Source: SIG455 sp045589495
Lineage (GTDB): Bacteria > Bacillota > Clostridia > UMGS1810
Direction: 5' to 3'
Assembly: GCA_045589495.1 (NCBI GenBank)
Contig: JAZNPF010000038.1
Location: forward strand, 79,529-143,528
Length of the DNA stretch: 64,000 nucleotides
A program made the translations under genes and the position numbers. The notes under the pieces were generated by a model, which saw nothing but the letters and a program-made list of their open reading frames with translations, did not search any database and had not been told where the DNA came from. Below are positions 27,165 through 37,400 of this stretch, one piece after another (position 1 is the first letter of the stretch; each line of letters starts with the position of its first letter).

Positions 27165-28541
27165 TCAGTTGAGTTTCGGAAGACTTGCAGCAGCAACAGA
27201 CTGACCGACTCTTCGTGAACTTTCGTCAGGAATATGAAGTTGGATTTTTTCAGCGAGTTCGGGGAATTCTTTATCAAGAACTTCCTGAGCGCGATTTAAG
27301 AGAATAACTCCGCCTTCTCCTGATGTTACACGACCCATGATAAGTACGTGTTTGATGTCATAGAATTCAGTATAGAATGCAATTGCATAACCGAAGTATG
27401 CACCGATTGTGTCATAGATTGCAGCGGCACGCTCGTCGCCTTTTTCCATAAGCCCCTGAACAACTTTGAGTTTTTCAGCAGGAGATAAGTTTTCGTCGAG
27501 TTCAATACCGGCGTACGGAGCAAGTTTGATAACGCCGTCCTGAGAGAAGTATTTAACACCGCAACCATAGTCGCCTGTCCATTCGTCTACCATCGCATCT
27601 TCGCAGAAATCAACGGGGACAAATGCAAGTTCGTTCAGCCATCCTGTGATGTTTCCGTCGGGATCAACGTAGCCGCCTGCTTCGGATGTGCCCATTGCAA
27701 CGCCCAATACAGCATTGTCGTTTAAGTCCATAGCACCTGCAAGAGCAGTAACGTCACCGTCGTTCGCAACTTCAATCGGGATATCAGCACCAATTTCTTT
27801 TGCAACGTCAAGATACATATTTTTAACTTTTTTATCAAATTCTTCATCACTTACCTTTAAGAAAAGTGAAGCAACCATAATTCTGTTGTCAACATAAACA
27901 CCGGCACTTGAAACGCCTATAGCGTCAACACGTGGCATGTGTGAAGCGGCAGTTTTCATAGCCTCTAAAATACCCTGATAGTGATAGTCGGGGTCAGAGT
28001 TGATTTTAGGAAACCATACCACTTCTTCAGAGTATACACTCTCGCCGTTTACAACAGCACTTACTTTACGGTCAGAACCGCCCGCATCAAACCCGATACG
28101 GCAACCGTCAAGATGTCTGCCAATAGGTGCTGCAGCAGATTTGTCTTTTGGAGCGTCAGCAAGTGAGCAAACAATAACTTCAAACTTCTGTTCATAAACA
28201 CGTTCCATAAAGTTGACGTCAAAATCACGAAGACCGCCGTATGTGTATGCATCTTTGATTTTGTTACCAACAACTTCGCTTCCTGCGATAATTACTTTGT
28301 AACCGCCGGCAACCCAGAGTAAAGATTTAACCATTCTTTCGATGAATTTGAAGTTTTCTTCATCGTGACCTGTGCCGTCAGCAAAGATACGTGTTTTGTA
28401 TGTGCTTGTATAACCTTTGTTTCTTTCTATACCGATAACGATGTCCTGGCCGTTATTTTTTGTTTCCTCACGCATATAGCGGCAGATGAGTGAAAGTGGC
28501 TGGAACTGTGGGTCCAGTTTTGCATTGACTTTAAGATTCAT
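27165..28541 (-). CDS. ROK-like (ASKHA) kinase with N-terminal extension, atypical
   Basis: This 458-residue protein has an N-terminal region of about 145 residues that I do not recognise, then a sugar-kinase-like ASKHA fold. Visible there are FDAGGSDRKVSAV (phosphate-1-like loop, about residues 174-186), GVSSAGVYVDNR, ANDGDVTALAGA (in place of the usual NDANCAALGE) and GVAMGTSEAGGYVDPDG. The CxCGxxGCxE zinc motif of ROK kinases is absent, and so is a DNA-binding HTH. Its start lies inside the end of nagA (11-base overlap), with AGGAGG inside the nagA reading frame. An amino-sugar kinase is a reasonable guess, not a demonstrated function. Confidence 0.7.
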   Translation of the reverse strand: MNLKVNAKLDPQFQPLSLICRYMREETKNNGQDIVIGIERNKGYTSTYKTRIFADGTGHDEENFKFIERMVKSLLWVAGGYKVIIAGSEVVGNKIKDAYTYGGLRDFDVNFMERVYEQKFEVIVCSLADAPKDKSAAAPIGRHLDGCRIGFDAGGSDRKVSAVVNGESVYSEEVVWFPKINSDPDYHYQGILEAMKTAASHMPRVDAIGVSSAGVYVDNRIMVASLFLKVSDEEFDKKVKNMYLDVAKEIGADIPIEVANDGDVTALAGAMDLNDNAVLGVAMGTSEAGGYVDPDGNITGWLNELAFVPVDFCEDAMVDEWTGDYGCGVKYFSQDGVIKLAPYAGIELDENLSPAEKLKVVQGLMEKGDERAAAIYDTIGAYFGYAIAFYTEFYDIKHVLIMGRVTSGEGGVILLNRAQEVLDKEFPELAEKIQLHIPDESSRRVGQSVAAASLPKLN

Positions 28542-29673
28542 ATTTAATCTTTCCTCCTATAATAGTTTTTTCTACATTGAATTCATTATCTGTAATGATG
28601 ATGTCGGCATCTTTGCCTACTTCGATAGAGCCTTTGCTCTTTTCTATACCAAGTGTTGTTGCGGGGTTTAAAGAAGCGCCGTTTACACATTCCCAAAGCG
28701 GAATTGTTGAGTTGGTGTATACGTTCCATACGCCCTTGTTAAGATGGAGTACGCTTCCTGCAACAGTTCCGTCTTCAAGACGGCATACTATGCCGCGATA
28801 TATAATTTTCTGACCGCCGAGAGTATATTCGCCTTCGGGCAATCCGCCTGCTGGCAGACAGTCTGTAATGAAGCAAAGTTTTCTGCCTTTGATTTTCCAT
28901 AATAAGTCATAAAATACTGGTGATACGTGGAAAGTATCAACAATAACTTCACAACTTACATCAGAATTAAATGCTGCTGTAACAACACCGGGAGCACGGT
29001 GAGCCAGAGGTGTCATAGCGTTGAAAAGATGAGTAACGTGTGACACGCCTACTTCTGTACTTGCCATAGCAGTTTCGTAATCAGCAGAGGTGTGACCCAT
29101 AGAAATAACGACATTTGTATCTTTGGTGATTTCTCTTATAGCCGCAAAATCCTCTGTATCAGTTTCCGGTGCAAGTGTTATCAGGTTAATGATGTCTGCG
29201 TATTCTTTAACAAAGGCGGCATCGGGTTTTAATATGTATTTAGGGTCCTGTGCGCCCTTTTTAGATTCACTTATAAACGGACCTTCAGCGTGGCAACCGA
29301 GAATAATACTTCCGTCCCAGTCTTTACTTTCTTCTTTGAGAGAACGGCATACTTCCAGAGCCTTTCTGATAACTTTCATATCTTCAGTCATTGTAGTGGG
29401 CTGATATGCTGTTACACCGTTTGCGAGCAAGCCTTTGGAAATGGTTCTTATACTTTCCTCTTCGCCGTCACAAACGTCTTTTCCAAGATATCCATGAATA
29501 TGCAAATCAATAAGTCCCGGTGAAACGTAACCGCCTTTGGCGTCAATTATTTCACAACCGTCGGGAATGCTGTCTGTATTAACAATACCTTCAATTACGT
29601 CTGTAAACAAAAGTACGCGATTTTCAGTGATTCTGTCCTTTAAAATGATTTTTCCGTTAACAATTGCTTTCAT
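28531..29673 (-). CDS. nagA: N-acetylglucosamine-6-phosphate deacetylase
   Basis: NagA removes acetate from GlcNAc-6-phosphate in amino-sugar and cell-wall recycling. The 380-residue amidohydrolase has LHIHGYLGKDVCD (about residues 57-69), GCHAEGPFIS (metal Glu, about 119-128), SMGHTSADY, VTHLFNAMTP and ITDCLPAGG (catalytic Asp). The start at 29673 is chosen because GGAGGGG lies 7 bp upstream. A longer frame runs back through the promoter. It has a consensus promoter and is coupled to the ROK-like gene. A canonical nagB is not beside it. Confidence 0.95.
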   Translation of the reverse strand: MKAIVNGKIILKDRITENRVLLFTDVIEGIVNTDSIPDGCEIIDAKGGYVSPGLIDLHIHGYLGKDVCDGEEESIRTISKGLLANGVTAYQPTTMTEDMKVIRKALEVCRSLKEESKDWDGSIILGCHAEGPFISESKKGAQDPKYILKPDAAFVKEYADIINLITLAPETDTEDFAAIREITKDTNVVISMGHTSADYETAMASTEVGVSHVTHLFNAMTPLAHRAPGVVTAAFNSDVSCEVIVDTFHVSPVFYDLLWKIKGRKLCFITDCLPAGGLPEGEYTLGGQKIIYRGIVCRLEDGTVAGSVLHLNKGVWNVYTNSTIPLWECVNGASLNPATTLGIEKSKGSIEVGKDADIIITDNEFNVEKTIIGGKIKYES

Positions 29674-29715
29674 ATTTTCCCCTCCTTGAACAAAAAACTC
29701 TTCATTTATGATATA

Positions 29716-29744
29716 ATTATAGCGGTTGTCATCACGAAAGTCAA
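29716..29744 (-). promoter_or_regulatory. Sigma-A promoter for nagA and the ROK-like gene
   Basis: On the minus strand TTGACT (29739-29744) and TATAAT (29716-29721) are 17 bp apart. It fires away from hprK. Confidence 0.85.
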
Positions 29745-29852
29745 CACTTAGCAACCAATTTTAACACAAAAATGCAACTATTTTTAACATTAACTCCCTT
29801 AGATTCGAACTTTTTTGTAGGACAAAAATATTTTTTACTATGATTTTTTAAA

Positions 29853-29887
29853 AAACTATTTCTTTTTATTGAAAAATAGTTTATAAT
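29853..29887 (+). promoter_or_regulatory. hprK promoter region with inverted repeat
   Basis: TATAAT at 29882-29887 lies 34 bp before the hprK start. No good -35 box is visible at 17 bp. Instead a 9-bp inverted repeat (AAACTATTT at 29853-29861, AAATAGTTT at 29874-29882, 12-base spacer) covers the -35 region and touches the -10. It could be an operator or an activator site. The rest of the 250-bp nagA-hprK gap is AT-rich and shows nothing else. Confidence 0.5.
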
Positions 29888-29921
29888 AATAATGTATTAC
29901 TGTTAAAAGGCGGTGTTTTAA

Positions 29922-30875
29922 GTGAGCAACGGAAAAGGTGTAACGTTATACGCACTTATAAAGGAATTTAATCTTAAATGGATAAATGAAGAGTTTGATG
30001 TTACGGAAAGAAAAGTTGTCAATAACGAGGTAAACAGACCAAGTTTGCAGATAGCAGGTTATTTTGATTATTTTGATGCCACCCGTATACAGATAGTGGG
30101 CAGGGTGGAAATATCGTATTTGTCTAAAATGACAAGTGAAGAGCGTACAAAATCTCTGGAACAACTTTTTAAAACGGATATTCCGTGTATAATAGTAACC
30201 AGAGGTATGCAGGCTCCGCAGGAGATGGTTGAACTTGCTGCAAAATACAATGTGCCGTTGTTTTTGACAGAGGTTGCAACATCAAGATTTATGAGTGCTC
30301 TTATTGCGTATCTTAATATTCAACTTGCTCCTGAGGTTACCATGCACGGAGTATTGGTTGAAGTTTACGGTGAGGGAGTACTTCTTCTGGGTGATAGCGG
30401 TGTAGGAAAAAGCGAAGCTGCTATTGAACTTGTTAAGCGCGGTCACCGTCTTGTTGCAGATGACGCTGTTGAAATCAAAAGGGTTTCTGATAAATCGCTT
30501 GTAGGTTCTTCACCTGAAATTATACGCCATTTTATAGAACTTCGCGGTATAGGTATAATAGACGTAAAACACATTTTCGGTATGGGTTCTGTTAAGGATA
30601 GCGAAAAGATAGACCTTGTTATAAAACTTGAACCGTGGGTATCGGGTAAAGTATATGACAGACTGGGAATGGCTACAGAATATGAAACTATTCTGGATTT
30701 GTCTGTTCCGGCGCTTACCATACCGGTAAAACCGGGCAGAAACCTTGCGGTTATTGTTGAAGTTGCGGCAATGAATAACCGTCAGCATCGTATGGGATAT
30801 AATGCTGCAGAGGCGCTTAACAACAGACTGATGAGCGAAATGCAGGAACAACTTGAAAAAGGACAGGCTGATTGA
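29922..30875 (+). CDS. hprK: HPr kinase/phosphorylase
   Basis: HprK phosphorylates or dephosphorylates Ser46 of HPr, the signal for carbon catabolite control in Firmicutes. The 317-residue product has the N-terminal domain, Walker A GDSGVGKSE (about residues 157-165), DDAVEIKR, and the signature ELRGIGIIDV with FGMGSV. It starts at GTG after AAAAGGCGG. PHP phosphatase and glucokinase genes follow, a carbon-metabolism group. Confidence 0.97.
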   Translation: MSNGKGVTLYALIKEFNLKWINEEFDVTERKVVNNEVNRPSLQIAGYFDYFDATRIQIVGRVEISYLSKMTSEERTKSLEQLFKTDIPCIIVTRGMQAPQEMVELAAKYNVPLFLTEVATSRFMSALIAYLNIQLAPEVTMHGVLVEVYGEGVLLLGDSGVGKSEAAIELVKRGHRLVADDAVEIKRVSDKSLVGSSPEIIRHFIELRGIGIIDVKHIFGMGSVKDSEKIDLVIKLEPWVSGKVYDRLGMATEYETILDLSVPALTIPVKPGRNLAVIVEVAAMNNRQHRMGYNAAEALNNRLMSEMQEQLEKGQAD

Positions 30876-30889
30876 GAGGGAATTCCACA

Positions 30890-31618
30890 TTGAAGATTTT
30901 AACTGATTTACACACGCATACAGTTGCAAATACGCATGCGTATTCTACTGTTTTGGAAAATGCTGTTTATGCCGGTAAAACGGGGATAGAGGCTATTGCT
31001 ATAACTGACCATGCACCCGGTATGCCCGATGGCGCACACAGATGGCATTTTATAAATCTGGACGTTTTACCGAGAGAGATAGAGGGCGTTAAAATTCTGC
31101 GAGGTGCAGAAGTTGACATTAAAAGTGTTGATGGTACGCTTGATCTGGATAACCACTATATGGAGGAGCTTGATTGGGTGATAGTAAGTTTCCATAAGCC
31201 GGCGTGTGAAGATATAGGTACAAAGGCAGAACGTACTCAATGCTACATAAATCATCTTGCAAATCCGCAGATTGATATGATTGCACATAGCGGCTCACCT
31301 GTTTTTGATTTTGACATACCCGCAGTTATTGATGCTGCTAAAGAGTTTGATAAAGTTATAGAAATAAACGAAAACACGTTCAATATACGTCCGGACAATG
31401 TAACTATTTGCCGTGAGATTGCGCTTGAATGTGCAAAAAAAGGTGTTCGTATATCTGTTGATTCAGATGCACATTTTTGTTATCATATCGGCAAGTTTGA
31501 AAGGGCTGTTAAAATGCTTGAGGAAATCGGATTTCCTGAAGAACTGATTGTGAATTCAAACTGGGGAAAACTTGAAAAATATTTAAACAACCGTGTAAAC
31601 GGGAAAAAATTCATATAA
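30890..31618 (+). CDS. PHP-domain phosphatase (YcdX-like)
   Basis: This 242-residue PHP-domain hydrolase is of the YcdX/histidinol-phosphatase-like group, with a trinuclear metal site. Motifs are DLHTHT (about residues 6-11), ITDHAPG, GAEVDI, VSFHKPA, AHSGSP and DSDAHF. The start is probably the TTG at 30890, which follows AGAGGG and gives MKILTDLHTHT. A frame opening at 30872 overlaps the hprK end and has no binding site. Its substrate is unknown. The gene follows hprK in many Clostridia. Confidence 0.85.
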   Translation: MKILTDLHTHTVANTHAYSTVLENAVYAGKTGIEAIAITDHAPGMPDGAHRWHFINLDVLPREIEGVKILRGAEVDIKSVDGTLDLDNHYMEELDWVIVSFHKPACEDIGTKAERTQCYINHLANPQIDMIAHSGSPVFDFDIPAVIDAAKEFDKVIEINENTFNIRPDNVTICREIALECAKKGVRISVDSDAHFCYHIGKFERAVKMLEEIGFPEELIVNSNWGKLEKYLNNRVNGKKFI

Positions 31619-31638
31619 TGCAATAAGGAGAGAATACA

Positions 31639-32586
31639 ATGTATATTGGTATAGATATAGGCGGAACGGGAATAAAAGCAGGACTTGTGGACGAAAAGTA
31701 TAATATTGTTGTAAAAGACAGTATCCCCACACCTAAAGGCACTTATGAAAATATGCTTAACGGCATAATAGGAATTGCGGAAAAGGTTGCATCTGCAGGT
31801 GGAATTAAATTGAGCGAAATTGAGTCTATAGGTATAGGCTGTCCCGGTTCTGTTGATGACAAAAAAGGTATAGTTACTTATTCAAACAATCTTGATGTTC
31901 CGTATATGCCTTTAGGACCTGATATATCTGAACGTACAGGTTTGCCGGTGTATGTCGGAAATGATGCAAACTGCGCGGCGCTTGGCGAATTTTTTGCTCT
32001 TGACGAAGAAGTGGAAAACTTTGTTGCCATCACTTTAGGTACAGGTGTCGGCAGCGGTGTGGTAATAAACAAAAGAATTTATTCCGGATTCAACGGTGCT
32101 GCAGGTGAACTTGGCCATACACTTTTAGCTATGAACGGTGAACCTTGTACTTGTGGACGTAACGGATGCTGGGAGGCATACGCATCTGCAACTGCGCTTA
32201 TACGTGATACAGAACGTGCGGCAAAATCCAACCCTGATTCCGTGCTTTCAAAACTGATTGCTGAAAACGGCGGTAAGGCAAACGGCAAAACTGCGTTTGA
32301 CGCTGCTGAACAGGGAGATGCTGCGGCAAAAACTGTTGTGGATAACTATATTAGATATATTGCAGAGGGAGTTGTCAATGTAATCAACATTTTCCAGCCT
32401 GAAGTTGTAGTTATTGGCGGAGGTGTAAGCAGACAAGGCGATAACCTTATCGTGCCGCTTCGTAAATATGTAAAAGAATATGCATACGGAAGTCAGGACG
32501 GTGTACAGATAGGTGATGTACGTATCGCAAAACTCGGCAATGACGCTGGTATTGTCGGCGCTGCGCTTTTAGGGCTTAATAAATAA
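31639..32586 (+). CDS. glcK: ROK-family glucokinase
   Basis: This 315-residue kinase phosphorylates glucose with ATP. It has the ATP loop GIDIGGTGIKAG (about residues 3-14), GNDANCAALGE, the active-site GELGH (about 156-160), and the ROK zinc motif CTCGRNGCWE (about 168-177). Its length and lack of an HTH identify a kinase rather than a ROK repressor. It lies between the PHP phosphatase and murB, with GGAGAG before the ATG. Confidence 0.92.
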   Translation: MYIGIDIGGTGIKAGLVDEKYNIVVKDSIPTPKGTYENMLNGIIGIAEKVASAGGIKLSEIESIGIGCPGSVDDKKGIVTYSNNLDVPYMPLGPDISERTGLPVYVGNDANCAALGEFFALDEEVENFVAITLGTGVGSGVVINKRIYSGFNGAAGELGHTLLAMNGEPCTCGRNGCWEAYASATALIRDTERAAKSNPDSVLSKLIAENGGKANGKTAFDAAEQGDAAAKTVVDNYIRYIAEGVVNVINIFQPEVVVIGGGVSRQGDNLIVPLRKYVKEYAYGSQDGVQIGDVRIAKLGNDAGIVGAALLGLNK

Positions 32587-32600
32587 TAAAAAACGGAGGT

Positions 32601-33509
32601 ATGGCTTTGAATAACGATGTATTTTCATTGCTTTCGGGTGTTGTTGATAAAAATTTAATACTGTGTGATGAACCTATGGATAAGCATACCTCATTTAAAA
32701 TTGGCGGTAATGCTGATTTTATGGTGCTTCCGGAAAATATAAAACAGATTAAAGACACTGTTATGATGCTGAAAGAAAACGGCATAAGATATACGGTTAT
32801 CGGCAACGGTTCTAATCTTTTGGTTGATGATGACGGTATACGTGGGGTAGTTATAAAACTTGCCAAAAATTTTTCTGAAGTTGTTGTTTCGGGTGATACG
32901 ATAATTGCAAGATGCGGAGCACTCCTTTCACGCATAGCAAATGTTGCGTTGAATAATTCACTTACTGGTTTTGAATTTGCATCCGGAATTCCCGGAACTC
33001 TTGGCGGAGCAGTTGTAATGAATGCCGGTGCGTATGACGGCGAAATGAAAGACGTTGTCGTTGAAACAACGTATATGAATGGCGATGGCGATGTGCTGAC
33101 CGTATCAGGAGCAGAGCATGGGTTCGGTTACAGAAAAAGTATTTTTGGAAAAGACGATATAATATTGGAGTCTACGCTTGTTTTAAAAAAAGGGGATAGA
33201 GATGCTATAAGTGCACGTATGTCCGAACTTAATTCACAAAGGCGTACCAAACAACCGCTAGAACTTCCGAGTGCCGGTTCAACGTTTAAAAGACCTGAAG
33301 GACACTTTGCCGGAAAACTTATTCAGGATGCCGGTTTAAAAGGATATAAAATCGGCGGAGCATCTGTATCTGAAAAGCATAGCGGATTTATAGTGAGTGA
33401 CGGAACGGCAACATGTGCTGATGTCCTTGCACTTATTGAATATGTACAAAATGAAGTTTATGATAAATTCAAAGTAAAACTTGAACCCGAGGTGAGATAT
33501 ATAAAATAA
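32601..33509 (+). CDS. murB: UDP-N-acetylenolpyruvoylglucosamine reductase
   Basis: MurB reduces the enolpyruvyl group to make UDP-MurNAc for peptidoglycan, using FAD and NADPH. The 302-residue form matches the shorter Gram-positive type, with FAD-binding FKIGGNADFM and GNGSNLLV, ASGIPGTLGGAVVMNAGAY (about residues 128-146), GYRKS, and the catalytic Ser in PSAGSTFKRP. In many Clostridia murB is followed by rapZ and yvcK before whiA. Here whiA follows directly. Confidence 0.96.
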   Translation: MALNNDVFSLLSGVVDKNLILCDEPMDKHTSFKIGGNADFMVLPENIKQIKDTVMMLKENGIRYTVIGNGSNLLVDDDGIRGVVIKLAKNFSEVVVSGDTIIARCGALLSRIANVALNNSLTGFEFASGIPGTLGGAVVMNAGAYDGEMKDVVVETTYMNGDGDVLTVSGAEHGFGYRKSIFGKDDIILESTLVLKKGDRDAISARMSELNSQRRTKQPLELPSAGSTFKRPEGHFAGKLIQDAGLKGYKIGGASVSEKHSGFIVSDGTATCADVLALIEYVQNEVYDKFKVKLEPEVRYIK

Positions 33510-33543
33510 CATCTTACTGGGTTGCATCAAGGAGGTGTATACT

Positions 33544-34476
33544 GTGTCATTTTCATCTGATTTAAAATCCGAACTTTCTATGTTGCCCATTGATGATATG
33601 TGCTGTGCCTGTGCAGAACTTTCTGCAGTAGTGGCATTTTCGGGCAGATTGAAAAAAAGTGAAAACGGATATGTTTTTTCGGTAATCACAGAAAATGCAA
33701 AAGTGGCAAAAAGGGTATACGACCTTATAAAATTTGTTTTTGATATAACCGCCAAAATCCTTATCAGCAAAAATAAAAGCAGTAGTTATAATGTATGCGT
33801 AAAAGGCGATGGGGACATACTTAAAATACTTAAAACATTGGATTTGATACCAAACGATTCCAATATAGATAAAATTCTCGGTATTACCCTAAATCTTGAA
33901 CTTATGGATAAAAAATGCTGTAAAAAATCATTTATACGCGGTGCTTTTATTGCAGCAGGGGCGATGATAAACCCTGAAAAGAATTACCATCTTGAGTTTG
34001 TTACTCACCGATACAGACTCCATACTCAATTCGGGCATTTACTTGCTGATTTTGGGCTTAATTCCAAAACGGTAGTGCGTAAATCAAATTATGTAATGTA
34101 TTTTAAAAACAGTGAGGAAATCGGTGATGTACTTGCGCTTATGGGTGCGTCTAGTGCGGTTATGGAGTACCAGAATACTCGTATATACAAAGAACTTAGA
34201 AATGATGCTAACCGCCGTATGAACTGTGATATGGCGAATCTTGATAAAACAATTTCTGCCGCGTCAAAGCAGATAGCGGCTATTGAAAAACTTATGCGCA
34301 GAGATGTGTTTTCAAAATTGCCTGAGCAACTCCGTCAGGTTGCCGAACTGCGTATGGAAAACAGTGAGATGAGCCTTACGGAAATAGGACAGATGCTTGT
34401 ACCTGCCATAGGTAAGTCTGGTGTAAACCACAGGTTGCGCAAGATTGTGGAAATTGCCGAGATGTACGAAGATTAG
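33544..34476 (+). CDS. whiA: DNA-binding protein WhiA
   Basis: WhiA combines a degenerate LAGLIDADG homing-endonuclease fold with a C-terminal helix-turn-helix. In Gram-positives it is tied to sporulation, cell division or chromosome segregation. The 310-residue product starts MSFSSDLKSEL, the standard family N-terminus. The GTG at 33544 is chosen because GGAGG ends 8 bp before it. C-terminal features are LRQVAELRMENSEMSL and KSGVNHRLRKI. It is followed 12 bp later by dnaE. Confidence 0.95.
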   Translation: MSFSSDLKSELSMLPIDDMCCACAELSAVVAFSGRLKKSENGYVFSVITENAKVAKRVYDLIKFVFDITAKILISKNKSSSYNVCVKGDGDILKILKTLDLIPNDSNIDKILGITLNLELMDKKCCKKSFIRGAFIAAGAMINPEKNYHLEFVTHRYRLHTQFGHLLADFGLNSKTVVRKSNYVMYFKNSEEIGDVLALMGASSAVMEYQNTRIYKELRNDANRRMNCDMANLDKTISAASKQIAAIEKLMRRDVFSKLPEQLRQVAELRMENSEMSLTEIGQMLVPAIGKSGVNHRLRKIVEIAEMYED

Positions 34477-34488
34477 AGGTGTTGCAAA

Positions 34489-37400
34489 GTGACGGGCTTT
34501 ACTCATTTGCACGTTCATACTGAATACAGTTTGCTGGACGGTGCGGCAGGTATAGAAAAACTTGTTGCACGCACGGCGGAGTGCGGCTTTGAGTCACTTG
34601 CAATAACTGATCACGGTACAATGTATGGCGTGATAGATTTTTATCTTGCAGCAAAAAAGCATGGGATTAAGCCAATAATCGGCTGTGAAGTGTATACTGC
34701 CCCCAAATCAAGATTTGATAAAGATAATGACGACAAATACTATCATCTTGTTCTGCTTGCCAAGAACGAGCAGGGTTACAGAAACATTATGGCGTTGTCG
34801 TCGCTTGGATTTATAGATGGATATTATTACAAGCCCCGTGTAGATTATGAACTTTTGCAAAAATACAGCGAAGGCATAGTGGCTCTTTCTGCGTGTTTAA
34901 GAGGAGAAATTCCCTCTGCGCTTTTAAAGGGTGAAACAGCCAAAGCGGAAAGTATTGCAAAAAAACTTCAGTCAATCTACGGCGAGGGCAATTTTTATAT
35001 AGAAATACAGAACCACGGTCTTGATGATGAACGCAATGTTCTGCCAATGCTTGCCGAACTTTCACGTAAACTTGATATACCCATGGTTTGCACCAACGAC
35101 GTGCACTATGTTGATAAAAGCGATGCATTCCAGCAGGATGTTTTAACATGCATACAGACCGGTAAAAAGATTTATGACACCGACAGACTTAAATTTACTG
35201 CAGATGAGTTTTATCTCAAAACAGCGGAAGAAATGTCGTCTTTGTTTTTGCAGTATCCGGAAGCGGTTGAAAATACTCAAAAAGTTTCTGATATGTGTAA
35301 TCTGGAACTTGATTTTGACAAAATGTTTTTGCCTGAATTTAAAAGCCACGTTGATATGGATAATAAAGAATATCTTAAACGCCTTTGCATAGATGGAGCA
35401 AGAAAAAAATATGGCGAACTTAATGACGAAATTATAAACCGTCTTAAATATGAACTTGAAACAATAGATAATATGGGGTATACAGATTATTTCCTTATAG
35501 TCTGGGATTTTGTGCGTTATGCAAGGGATAACGGGATTATAGTCGGACCCGGCAGAGGAAGTGCTGCGGGAAGTCTTGTTTCGTATACTCTTAACATCAC
35601 ACAGGTTGATCCCATAAAATTTGGATTGATATTTGAAAGATTTTTAAACCCGGAACGTATCACGATGCCTGATATTGATATAGATTTCTGCTATCTGCGT
35701 CGTGACGAGGTTATAGACTATGTACGTGAAAAATACGGGATGCTTAATGTGGCAAATATAGGTACATTCGGCACACTTGCCGCACGTGCCGCAATACGTG
35801 ATGTCGGCAGAGTTATGGATGTTCCGCTTCCTGAGGTTGACAAAACTTCAAAACTTGTTCCGCGGGCTATAAATATGACTATTAAAACAGCACTTGAAAA
35901 GTCGCCTCAATTATACGATATGTATAAAAGTTCAGACACGATAAGAAAACTTATAGATACTGCTGTGTCCCTTGAGGGGTTTCCCCGAAATGTGTCTACT
36001 CATGCAAGCGGTGTTGTTATTTCTGATAAAAATCTTTTTAATTATATTCCGGTACAGACGGGGGATAAAGGACTTTTAACTCAGTACCCAATGAATATAC
36101 TTGAAAAACTGGGACTTTTAAAAGTCGATTTTCTTGGACTTCGAAACCTTACCATTATACACGATGCAGTTGAACTTATAGAAAACACTACCGGTGAAAA
36201 GATAGATATAGAAAGTGTGCCGCTTGATGATAAGGAAACATACGAACTTATATCGCGAGGTGAAACAGACGGTGTATTTCAACTTGAAAGCCGTGGTATG
36301 CAGAGTTTTCTGCGTCGGATGAAACCTGATAAATTTGAAGATATTATTATGGCAATATCTATGTATCGTCCGGGTCCTATGGATCAGATACCGATGTATA
36401 TTTCTGTGCGTGAGGATCCGTCAAAAATACGATATAAGCATGAACTTTTAAAACCTATTCTGGAAGAAACCAGCGGGATGATAGTTTATCAGGAGCAGGT
36501 TATGAGGATTGTTTCATCTCTGGCTGGATATTCTTCAGGCCGTGCTGATCTTGTCAGACGTGCTATGGCTAAAAAGAAACACGATGTTATGGAAAAAGAG
36601 CGAAGTGTTTTTGTAACCGGTTGCGCAAATAAGGGAATAGACATCAAAACAGCAGAAGAGATATTTGATGAACTTATGGCTTTTGCAAACTATGCATTCA
36701 ACAAATCGCATGCTGCTGCATATTCTTATATTGCATACAGAACGGCATATTTAAAGTGTCATTATCCTGCGCAGTTTCTGGCGGCTTTGCTTAAAAACCT
36801 GATGGATGGCACCGGAAGTAAATTGCCGAGATATATCTCTGATTTTTCAAAATACAGTGTAGCGATACTTCCGCCTGATATAAACAGAAGTATGGCTGAT
36901 TTCTCTGTTGAGGATAACAATATCCGTTTTCCTCTTTCCTCTGTTAAAGGCGTAGGAATAACGTTGGCAGAAAAGATAGTTTCTGAACGCAGAAAATCGG
37001 GTGCATTTTTAACGTTTGAAAATTTTCTGCAGAGAATGGCGTATCACGATATAAACAAAAGAAATGTTGATTCTTTAATCAAAAGCGGTGCGTTTGACAA
37101 CCTGTATTCAAACCGCCGCGTTTTGTGCCTGAACTGTGAAAAACTGACAGAATACTATGCACAAAAAGCGAAAGGCGAATCTATCGGACAGATGTCGTGG
37201 TTTGATGAAATTGCTACGGCAGATGCTTCGTCCGGGCTGAACTTTGAAGACGAACACGACTTTGTGCCGTCCACACGTTTGAATTATGAAAAAGAAGCAA
37301 CCGGTCTTTATTTAAGTGGTCATCCGCTTGACAGATTCAGGCTTGTTATGAAAATTTTGCAAAAAACAGGTATATACGAAGTGGTAGAGAGTGAAAATAA

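Noticed and set aside
30872..30889. Extended start of the PHP phosphatase gene
   Set aside because: It overlaps the hprK stop and has no ribosome-binding site, whereas TTG 30890 follows AGAGGG.
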